Source: Candidatus Altimarinota bacterium (lineage in GTDB: Bacteria > Patescibacteriota > Gracilibacteria > RBG-16-42-10). Taken from it: a stretch of 19,796 bases of DNA. The notes under the pieces are model-generated. The model was not told the origin of the DNA, ran no database searches, and saw only the letters and a list, made by a program, of their open reading frames with translations. The DNA lies in NCBI GenBank assembly GCA_017984655.1, contig JAGNZB010000014.1, forward strand, positions 1 through 19,796, given 5' to 3'. Numbering within the stretch: position 1 is the first letter of the stretch; each line of letters opens with the position of its first letter. Positions 5,279-11,332 of the stretch are shown piece by piece. The position numbers were made by a program, and so were the translations under genes.

Positions 5279-6496
5279 ATGACCACATCTCCTTGGAAAA
5301 AACTGGTTAGTTCCTTTCTGATCCTCCTCATTGGCGGCGGTGTCGGCTACGGTGTGGGACAGCGAACGAAAGCCCCCGCTACTATCATCACTACCACACC
5401 GTCTCCAACCAGCAACACTACCAATGAGAATCTAGACTTCAGCCCCCTCAACCAAGCCTGGGGGAAAATCAAAAACAACTTCTATTTCAAAGACAGAATC
5501 AACAATCAAGACGGCATTTACGGTGCCACAGAAGGACTAATCAACTCACTAGGAGACCCTTATACTGTCTTCTTCAGTCCTGATGCTTCAGCAGACTTCA
5601 ATGACAGCCTGCATGGCACCCTGGAGGGCATCGGAGCAGAGCTCGGTGTCTTCGAAGGCAACCTAACAGTCACTTCCATTATCAAAGACTCACCAGCTTT
5701 TCACGCCGGCATCAAAGCAAAAGATATTATCTATAAAATCGAGGATGAGATCGCAGGCAATCTGACCCTTGGTCAGGCCGTAGAGAAAATCCGCGGTCCC
5801 CGCGGCACCAAAGTAACGTTGACCATTATTCACGAGGGCGACAAAAACAGCACCAAAGTAGAGGTGATCCGTGATGTGATCAATATCAAGGAAATCGAAT
5901 ATGAAATGCTAGACAATGGCATTGCCATCATCAGTCTCCATCAGTTTACTGACGACACACACATCAATTTATGGGAAATCGGCAGAGAGCTAGCAGAGAA
6001 AAACCCAAAAGGAATCATCCTTGATCTACGTTGGGATCCAGGTGGCTACCTAGAAGCGGCAGTCGACGTCACCAGCTTCTTTCTCAAAGAAGGGGCAGCT
6101 GTAAAAAAAGTACTACGCACTGATAGCGACACAATGAACGTCACCGGAAAAGCAGTCTTTCCTGATCTCCCTCTGATTGTAATGATCAATGGAGGTAGCG
6201 CTTCCGCTTCTGAAATTGTGGCAGGAGCACTGCGGGACAACAATCGCGCCACATTGTTGGGTGAAAAAAGCTTTGGCAAAGGTACTATTCAAGAACTCCA
6301 TCCCCTCCCCAACGGTGCTAGCATCAAGATCACTATCGGTAAGTGGTTCCCACCATCAGGAGAGGACATCGATCACAAAGGCATCACTCCCGATATTGTA
6401 GTACCATTTGATGATGAGGCGATAGCCCAAGGCAAAGACAACCAAAAGGATCGTGCCATCGAAGAGATCCAAAAATTGATTGCAAAGAAAAAGTGA
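5279..6496 (+). CDS. S41 carboxy-terminal processing protease, CtpA/CtpB type
   Basis: A 405-residue exported protease. It has a basic N-terminus and one membrane segment (about 10-27), then a Thr/Ser-rich spacer. The N-terminal helical part contains GLINSLGDPYTVFFSP (86-101). A PDZ domain spans about 115-190 (GIGAELG, VTSIIKDSPAFHAGIKAKDII). The protease core has IILDLRWDPGG (246-256), MINGGSASASEIVAGALRDN (302-321) and GEKSFGKGTIQ (328-338). The Ser309/Lys334 pair has the 25-residue spacing of the Ser/Lys dyad in D1P and Prc. RWDPGG replaces the common RxNPGG. It would trim membrane or exported proteins outside the cell membrane. The tRNA-Leu gene begins 30 bases after the stop (TGA). Confidence 0.94.
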   Translation: MTTSPWKKLVSSFLILLIGGGVGYGVGQRTKAPATIITTTPSPTSNTTNENLDFSPLNQAWGKIKNNFYFKDRINNQDGIYGATEGLINSLGDPYTVFFSPDASADFNDSLHGTLEGIGAELGVFEGNLTVTSIIKDSPAFHAGIKAKDIIYKIEDEIAGNLTLGQAVEKIRGPRGTKVTLTIIHEGDKNSTKVEVIRDVINIKEIEYEMLDNGIAIISLHQFTDDTHINLWEIGRELAEKNPKGIILDLRWDPGGYLEAAVDVTSFFLKEGAAVKKVLRTDSDTMNVTGKAVFPDLPLIVMINGGSASASEIVAGALRDNNRATLLGEKSFGKGTIQELHPLPNGASIKITIGKWFPPSGEDIDHKGITPDIVVPFDDEAIAQGKDNQKDRAIEEIQKLIAKKK

Positions 6497-6526
6497 TATG
6501 CTATCCTCTCGCCTGTGACCACATAG

Positions 6527-6610
6527 GCCGAAGTGGCGGAATGGCAGACGCGCACGACTCAAAATCGTGTATCGAAAGGTATGAGGGTTCGACTCCCTCC
6601 TTCGGCACCA
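6527..6610 (+). tRNA. tRNA-Leu (anticodon CAA)
   Basis: The acceptor stem GCCGAAG (6527-6533) pairs with CTTCGGC, followed by A and an encoded CCA (6608-6610). The anticodon arm CACGA-CTCAAAA-TCGTG gives anticodon CAA, which reads UUG. A long variable arm (TATCGAAAGGTAT) marks a class II tRNA, as expected for leucine. The T arm is GAGGG-TTCGACT-CCCTC. All elements are present and pair. Confidence 0.97.
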
Positions 6611-6611
6611 A

Positions 6612-6635
6612 CGAGCACCATAGGTGACTCGTCTT
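6612..6635 (+). terminator. Possible hairpin terminator just after tRNA-Leu
   Basis: CGAGCACC-ATA-GGTG-A-CTCG forms a stem with one bulged A, followed by TCTT. It starts one base after the CCA end. The T-run is weak. The left arm (CGAGCACCA) is also complementary to TGGTGCTCG copies at 6682-6690 and 6760-6768, so other folds compete. Confidence 0.4.
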
Positions 6636-6711
6636 ATCCTAATCCTGATCCTCTGAGCTGACTAAGCTTACAGGCTACTTTTGGTGCTCGAAGGATCAGG
6701 ATTAGGATAAG
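6633..6711. repeat. 20-bp perfect inverted repeat downstream of tRNA-Leu
   Basis: CTTATCCTAATCCTGATCCT (6633-6652) and its exact reverse complement at 6692-6711 surround a 39-base centre. The centre contains AGCTGACTAAGCTTA and TGGTGCTCG. The TGGTGCTCG copy pairs with CGAGCACCA outside the left arm (6612-6620), so the two pairings interlock like a pseudoknot. A related right arm recurs at 6773-6790. Confidence 0.85.
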
Positions 6712-6790
6712 GAGGTGAAGATACAAGGATTAGCTGACTAAGCTTATAGGCTACTTTTTGGTGCTCGAAGGGTAAGGATTAGGATAAGGA
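6656..6790 (+). repeat. Tandem direct repeat, two units of about 58-59 bases
   Basis: Unit 1 (6656-6713) and unit 2 (6732-6790) both run AGCTGACTAAGCTTA, a variable base, AGGCTACTTT, TGGTGCTCGAAGG, then AGGATTAGGATAAGGA. They differ at a few bases plus one extra T. The 10-mer ACTAAGCTTA occurs a third time at 6835-6844, three bases before the four-helix-bundle start codon, which ties the repeats to that gene. Confidence 0.85.
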
Positions 6791-6847
6791 TACTGGGCGG
6801 AAGATTTCATAATTGAGTAGGTAAAATAAAGCTTACTAAGCTTATTT

Positions 6848-7201
6848 ATGTTTTTATTTGAACAATTTCCGGTATATGTAAAAGCAGAGCAATTTTATAC
6901 TTCTATTGTGGTCCAGATACTGAAGCAAGCTGCTATTGACTACGTTATTCGAGATCAACTCAATCGAGCAGCATTGAGTATCAGTTTAAATATTGCCGAG
7001 GGTAGCGGTAGACAGGCATCAGGTGATAAGAGGCACTTTTATCTTATTGCGCGCGGATCTGCACATGAGTGCGTTGCAATTACCAAAACGCTTTTTGCAC
7101 TTCATTTAGTTTCACCTGACCTCTACGAAACATTTTATTTACAGCTTACGGAAATCAGTAAAATGCTTTCTGGACTTATCAAGAGCTTTGAAAAAACATG
7201 A
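6848..7201 (+). CDS. Four-helix-bundle protein, 23S rRNA intervening-sequence (S23/IVP) family
   Basis: A 117-residue helical protein. The family signature is QLNRAALSISLNIAEGSGR (residues 38-56) followed by DKRHFYLIARGSAHECVA (60-77). Homologues were first seen in intervening sequences inside 23S rRNA genes. Relatives include the Avd accessory protein of diversity-generating retroelements; free-standing copies are common in CPR genomes. The biochemical role is unknown. Here there is no rRNA gene or reverse transcriptase next to it, but a dense repeat cluster sits directly upstream and shares the ACTAAGCTTA word with its leader (6835-6844). There is no Shine-Dalgarno. It begins an AT-richer stretch that runs to about 9160, perhaps acquired. 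Confidence 0.88.
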   Translation: MFLFEQFPVYVKAEQFYTSIVVQILKQAAIDYVIRDQLNRAALSISLNIAEGSGRQASGDKRHFYLIARGSAHECVAITKTLFALHLVSPDLYETFYLQLTEISKMLSGLIKSFEKT

Positions 7202-7207
7202 TTTAAT

Positions 7208-7236
7208 TTGTTCCTTCAATATAATAAGACTAAAAT
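7208..7236 (+). promoter_or_regulatory. Promoter candidate for the NUDIX-HIT pair
   Basis: TTGTTC (7208-7213), a 17-base spacer, then TAAAAT (7231-7236; 5/6). The -35 match is only 3/6. The expected start is about 15 bases before the ATG at 7259, which fits the short leaders of other genes here. Confidence 0.45.
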
Positions 7237-7258
7237 CTGTTTAGTTTTAAGAGTCTTT

Positions 7259-7789
7259 ATGTGGAAACAATTAGCATCGAAAGAGATATTTAGTCACCCC
7301 CGCCTTACATTGCTCGAAGATGATGTGTTGCTGCCTAATGGTCATCAAACAAAATACTTGCGTTACAAAGACGATGGCGGCGCAGTCGTCACAATTATCT
7401 ACAAGAGGCCTGATGGAAAGATCCTTCTCCAGAAAGAATACTCCTACCCTATTAATGAAGTGCTATTCCAATTGCCAGGTGGTGGCGTAGCGCCAAAGGA
7501 AACACCAGAACAAGGAGCAAATAGAGAACTTATGGAAGAAGCAGGGTTCAGAGCAAATAAACTTCAGCTAGTAGGCAACTATCTTTTTGATAATCGTCGT
7601 TCTGCCAAAAAATGCTACCTTTTCTTGGCAAGTGATATTATTGAAGAAAAGCTTCCGGCTGATGTAGAAGAAGACATCGAGCAAGTATGGTTGTCAGAGG
7701 AAGAAATTCAGCAAATGATAGTGCAGGGAGAAATTATTAACATTCACACCCTAGCTTGCTGGAGTCTTTATCAAGCATCTAAAAAGTAA
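7259..7789 (+). CDS. NUDIX hydrolase, ADP-ribose pyrophosphatase-like
   Basis: A 176-residue protein with a complete NUDIX box, GGVAPKETPEQGANRELMEEAGF (G75, E81, R89-E90, E93-E94, G96). The N-terminal part (WKQLASKEIFSHPRLTLLEDD, ending in LRYKDDGGAVVTII) has the lead-in strands seen in ADP-ribose pyrophosphatase-type NUDIX enzymes, which split nucleoside-diphosphate sugars. The exact substrate cannot be read from sequence. The ATG at 7259 is chosen because homology begins at MWKQL; an upstream ATG at 7208 overlaps the promoter. The HIT-type gene begins 10 bases after its stop, so the two form an operon with a shared theme of nucleotide hydrolysis. Confidence 0.9.
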   Translation: MWKQLASKEIFSHPRLTLLEDDVLLPNGHQTKYLRYKDDGGAVVTIIYKRPDGKILLQKEYSYPINEVLFQLPGGGVAPKETPEQGANRELMEEAGFRANKLQLVGNYLFDNRRSAKKCYLFLASDIIEEKLPADVEEDIEQVWLSEEEIQQMIVQGEIINIHTLACWSLYQASKK

Positions 7790-7799
7790 CCAAATAATT

Positions 7800-8267
7800 A
7801 TGTCTTGGAAAAATAATGAAAGGTGGGCAAAAATGAAGAGTGGCGAATCATGCCCTCTTTGTGCCGACATTCACTTAGATGAAAATCCTTTTAGTTTCAA
7901 AATTGCAGAATTAGAGCACACTTTTGTGCGCTTGCCTCGAAACCAATTTTGCAGGGGCTATGTTTTAGTAGCATTAAAGCGCCATGCAACAGAATTGTTT
8001 GATTTATCAACCAAAGAACTTAATGGTTTTTGGGAAGATGTTACATTAGTTGCAAAAGCAGTGAATCAAGTGTCTCAACCGGTCAAAATCAACTATGCCA
8101 TCTTTGGTAATCTCTGCCCTCACTTACATTGTCATGTTTCACCACGAAGATTTGAAGACGATCCCCATGCACCCATTCAAACTAAAAATGAAGTTCTCCT
8201 TTCTGATGAGGAGTATCAGCATATGATTCAAGATCTCAAAGCGGCAATCAAAGAATTACAGGATTAG
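7800..8267 (+). CDS. HIT-family hydrolase (Ap4A-type) with N-terminal CxxC
   Basis: A 155-residue histidine-triad protein. The triad is PHLHCHVSPR (H108, H110, H112), preceded by NYAIFGNLC. An N-terminal CPLC (C18-C21) could hold zinc, as in many HIT proteins. HIT enzymes hydrolyse nucleoside 5'-phosphoramidates or dinucleoside polyphosphates. NLCPHLHCHVSPR is closer to Ap4A-hydrolase-like branches than to HINT. It follows the NUDIX gene by 10 bases and is probably co-transcribed. A second HIT protein of a different branch lies at 19310-19711. Confidence 0.88.
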   Translation: MSWKNNERWAKMKSGESCPLCADIHLDENPFSFKIAELEHTFVRLPRNQFCRGYVLVALKRHATELFDLSTKELNGFWEDVTLVAKAVNQVSQPVKINYAIFGNLCPHLHCHVSPRRFEDDPHAPIQTKNEVLLSDEEYQHMIQDLKAAIKELQD

Positions 8268-8304
8268 GTTCTACCATCAGCAATCCTCTAATAAGCGTTC
8301 GCTA

Positions 8305-9156
8305 CTAAAAGCGTCCATCTACATCTTTAGATCCGAAAGGTGTTGCTGAACCACCAACCATAATAGAGTCCTCTTTTACCAATACTTTGATAATTCCTGG
8401 TAGACCCATTTCAAATCCTTGTTCAATAGAAAGAACATTTTGATTAGTAATTTTAAAATGCTGAGCATATACGACCAATGCTCCTGCTGCTACACCTGTT
8501 TGAGGATCCTCATTAATTCCTGCGAGTGGATTAAATTGTCGTGCGTGAAAATCACTTTCAATATGAACAGTTTCCTGACTAAAAGGATAAAAGCCATAAA
8601 CGTCATTTTGTTTACAAAAGTTAATCATTCTCTCAAAAGCAGGTTGAATCAGCTGCATGGTTTTTAAACTTTTTATTGGGATCATGACTTTCGGTTTTCC
8701 TCCAGCTGAAGCAGATACTATAGGGAGATTCAAAATATCACCGTTCGTTAATCCAAGAAGAATCGCAATTTCATCGCTATTAAATTGTGCCTTACCTATA
8801 ATCTTCTCAATGGTACTAAAGTAATATTCATTACCAATCTTTGTTACTTTTATTAAGCCACTTAAAGTAGAAATGGTAATACTTTCAAAAGGGTTCTGAT
8901 CATCAAGTACTCGTGCTAAAGCAATAGTGGCATGCCCACACAACGGAACCTCTACTTTTCCTCTTGTAAAGTACCTAACTAAATACTGCATGCTTCTGTC
9001 ATGTTCTTTATAAACAAATGCACTTTCAGAAAAGCCTAACTCATGAGCAATGCTTTTCATTTGCTCTTCAGGCAAAGCTTGATCGCTAAGGATTACACCT
9101 GCAGGATTACCAGCATTAGGATTATCTGAAAAAGCTTTTACTAAAACAGTGTGCAT
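8305..9156 (-). CDS. PhzF-family isomerase/epimerase-like protein
   Basis: A 283-residue protein with the two-lobed PhzF pattern: AFSDNPNAGNPAGV (8-21), GFSESAFV (41-48) with the likely catalytic acid E44, RYFTRGKVEVPLCGHATIALA (61-81), and DFHARQFNPLAGINEDPQTGVAAGAL in the second lobe (about 202-227). The family includes the phenazine isomerase PhzF and many enzymes of unknown substrate. No phenazine genes are nearby, so this is a PhzF-like protein of unknown reaction. It converges on the HIT gene with a 37-base gap. The gene is AT-rich compared with the core genes. Confidence 0.92.
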   Translation of the reverse strand: MHTVLVKAFSDNPNAGNPAGVILSDQALPEEQMKSIAHELGFSESAFVYKEHDRSMQYLVRYFTRGKVEVPLCGHATIALARVLDDQNPFESITISTLSGLIKVTKIGNEYYFSTIEKIIGKAQFNSDEIAILLGLTNGDILNLPIVSASAGGKPKVMIPIKSLKTMQLIQPAFERMINFCKQNDVYGFYPFSQETVHIESDFHARQFNPLAGINEDPQTGVAAGALVVYAQHFKITNQNVLSIEQGFEMGLPGIIKVLVKEDSIMVGGSATPFGSKDVDGRF

Positions 9157-9426
9157 AATGAAAATTACTAGGTTAAATATAGCAAAGTCACAATCAATTA
9201 TGATATAGGTTCTACCTCCTCACCTCTTCTAATAAATCAATCACACTAAAAGATTAGCTTCCTATTCAGTAATGACAGACTCCCTTCGCCACAACGGCCG
9301 CCAGGTTCTCGCGTGCAGGAAAACTCGTTTGGCTACAGTAAAAGGCAAAACAAGTGTATGTCACTATCAGAGGAGTCTTCACTGAAGACTAACAGCAGTT
9401 CACAAGTGGCTACCATATAAGCACTG
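9157..9426. other. Non-coding stretch between PhzF-like and orphan genes
   Basis: No open frame with coding character is visible on either strand. It holds one clear hairpin, AGTCTTC-ACT-GAAGACT (9374-9390), a perfect 7-bp stem without a T-run. The two flanking genes diverge, so promoters for both should lie here and in the following bases; only the plus-strand one (9427-9456) is convincing. Confidence 0.5.
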
Positions 9427-9456
9427 TTGATAAAAGTAGCATTATAATGTTATGAT
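9427..9456 (+). promoter_or_regulatory. Promoter of the orphan gene at 9478
   Basis: TTGATA (9427-9432; 5/6), an 18-base spacer, then TATGAT (9451-9456; 5/6). A perfect TATAAT also sits at 9443-9448, but no -35 is at the right distance. The leader would be about 14 bases. Confidence 0.5.
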
Positions 9457-9477
9457 TCCACGTCATATTTGAAAATC

Positions 9478-10251
9478 ATGAAACCATCCACTGTAGAGCA
9501 GGTTACAAAAGTGCCCGGTGCATATGAAGCTAGAGTAGCCATTGAAGAAGTATTGAATGCGACTGAGGCAACAGCGATAAATGATGGAAGACTACCACAG
9601 CATGGAGTGGTGGAAGCCGCTGTACAAGAAGAAAAAGTTAGGTTCACTAAGTCTCTCCTGGAAACGATTGAGAACCAATTAATTGCCAGAGTGATTCCTG
9701 GAGTCAATCAGCAACGAGACTATATCGATAGATTTCGTAATCTTGACGAAGGTACCCAAAAATTCAGAGCAAGAATCCAGGCTATAGAAGCCTATCTGCT
9801 GCAACAGCATAATCAGAAGTATCCAGGAACAACTCTACAGGAACTTCCGGATTCACATGTCACCCGAACAATTGAAAATGCAAAACGTTTCCTAGCAGCG
9901 GAAGACTATCTCTATAAAAGCTGTCCCACTGCAGATGCATGGGTCAACGGATGGGATACTATAGAAGCAAATCAGAAAAAATATGATGAAACACTAAAAG
10001 CAAACTCAGCTGCTTACGGGGATGATCATCGACCTTTTTCACCATGGACCGATGCTTTCGAATTACTATACAAGAGTTTAAAATTAAAGACACCCTTCTC
10101 CTTACCTTCAGAATGGGGTTCTTGGCCTCCAGCCGCTATAATGGTTCGCAAAAGGATCACTTTTACTAGATATTTACTTGTCGGTTTGTACCTCTATGGT
10201 ACCGAAGACCCAGCCATCCGCAACGCACTAAAGGCATACATAGCAAAATAA
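9478..10251 (+). CDS. Hypothetical soluble helical protein
   Basis: A 257-residue protein that I cannot assign. It has no signal peptide or membrane segment and is largely helical. Residues in mid-protein are charged and Gln-rich (e.g. QRDYIDRFRNLDEGTQKFRA). The C-terminal third is aromatic: HRPFSPWTDAFELLYKSL, WGSWPPAAIMVRKRITFTRYLL, LYLYGTEDP. I took ATG 9478 rather than an in-frame TTG nine bases earlier because the ATG is the stronger start and has a promoter at a fitting distance. It is a single-gene unit with no functional clue from its neighbours. Confidence 0.7.
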   Translation: MKPSTVEQVTKVPGAYEARVAIEEVLNATEATAINDGRLPQHGVVEAAVQEEKVRFTKSLLETIENQLIARVIPGVNQQRDYIDRFRNLDEGTQKFRARIQAIEAYLLQQHNQKYPGTTLQELPDSHVTRTIENAKRFLAAEDYLYKSCPTADAWVNGWDTIEANQKKYDETLKANSAAYGDDHRPFSPWTDAFELLYKSLKLKTPFSLPSEWGSWPPAAIMVRKRITFTRYLLVGLYLYGTEDPAIRNALKAYIAK

Positions 10252-10294
10252 TACTGCAACTTTAAGCTAGCGCTACAAGTAAAGTATTAAAGCT

Positions 10295-10362
10295 AAAAAA
10301 TCCCCATTAATTAGATTAAGTAAGTAGCCCCCACGATCTAACTTAAGTCCAGGGGATGTTTT
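10295..10362. terminator. Possible hairpin terminator after the orphan gene
   Basis: AAAATCCCC (10297-10305) and GGGGATGTTTT (10352-10362) form the base of a long imperfect stem. An inner TTAAGT/ACTTAA pairing (10316-10321 with 10341-10346) helps close it. The plus-strand side ends in GTTTTG and the minus-strand side in six Ts, so it might work in both directions. The rest of the 10252-10467 gap shows nothing I can name. Confidence 0.35.
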
Positions 10363-10467
10363 GAAGGACACGCAAAATGCCAGTCGATTCTTCATGAACC
10401 ACAGCACTTTTATTTGATTTCTTGATGAGAGCTGTTACCGTAGGCAGGTATTGATTATAGCTTCCCT

Positions 10468-11019
10468 ATGGCCAAGGAAATTGAGGTAAAGGCAAAGTTG
10501 GAGAATGTAGAGGAAATCATCCAAAAGCTTTCTCAGTTGGGTATTGTATGGAGCCATACTACGACGCAAGAAGATAATATTTACTTACCAAAACCCTTAT
10601 TATTTTCGGACGACACTAAGGGCATTCCGGGTATGCGTATTCGTTTAGAGAATGGCAAGGCCACCTTCACTACAAAGAAAGCCCAAGCAAATGATTTGAG
10701 CTGTATTGAATATGAAATTCCTATTTCTGATCCCACCACTTTAGACCACATGTTGGATATGATTGGCTTTCATGTAGCCATGATACTCAAGAAAACCCGA
10801 CAAGAAGGCGTATTAGGAAACTATACAATCTGCATTGACCATGTTGATCAGCTAGGAGATTTTCTAGAAGTTGAATATATGTCTCACAACGAAGATCCCA
10901 ACATTATTCAAAAGCAGCTCTGACAATTTTGTAACACGCTGGGGATTCATGATGAGCAACGAGTGACAGATGGCTATCATAAGTTAATGCAACGATATTT
11001 GGAGAAGCGAGAGAGTTAA
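10468..11019 (+). pseudogene. CYTH-domain protein (CyaB/ThTPase-like) interrupted by in-frame TGA
   Basis: The first 151 codons (10468-10920) encode a CYTH domain with the defining ExExK motif (E4-I-E6-V-K8), GMRIRLENGKATFTTKK, IEYEIPI and a DFLEVEY strand. CYTH enzymes bind triphosphates through such charged strands and include class IV adenylate cyclases and thiamine triphosphatases. A TGA at 10921-10923 stops the frame, yet the same frame continues for 31 sensible codons to TAA at 11017-11019. The extension (QFCNTLGIHDEQRV, TDGYHKLM) matches the usual end of the family. The full product would be 183 residues, a normal length. TGA may be a mutated TGG (Trp), a readthrough site or a sequencing error. 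TGA is a true stop in other genes here, so recoding genome-wide is excluded. Confidence 0.75.
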
Positions 11020-11332
11020 TTATACAAAAATGTTTCTGAAAACCGTTCAAATTAAATAGACAGCCTACTGATCAACGAAGTGTAGGGCACCACTTCTCAC
11101 TCTCCACCATACTTGTGATACGCCACAAGTAACAGCGTTAGAAAAGCACAATTCCAAAGGATCACATACAAATGCTCGGTGATGAATTAATCGTGTCACT
11201 TTGTTCTGATAGTGCATATAGCAGGGAACTATCCTGAGTCAATCCAAACTCTCAAACTCCATACTGGATTACAAATAGTTCATGTTAATAATGTAGCAAG
11301 CACTATTTCCTCCTAAGCTGCTCAAAAACACC
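11020..11332. other. Non-coding stretch upstream of the surface-protein gene
   Basis: No coding frame is visible. It holds one perfect inverted repeat, ACTTGTG-ATACGC-CACAAGT (11111-11130), without a T-run, which could be an operator or an mRNA hairpin. The promoter of the downstream gene must lie here, but I cannot pick one with confidence; TTAATAAT-like words near 11285-11292 lack a good -35. Confidence 0.45.

Noticed and set aside
6612..6847. CRISPR array
   Set aside because: Only two repeat units of about 59 bases with an 18-base gap and no cas genes; the units also contain inverted arms unlike CRISPR repeats.
6848..7201. Avd of a diversity-generating retroelement
   Set aside because: No reverse transcriptase, template repeat or variable repeat is visible nearby; the protein fits the broader IVP family.
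8305..9156. Phenazine biosynthesis gene
   Set aside because: PhzF-like proteins are widespread with other or unknown reactions, and no other phz genes are nearby.
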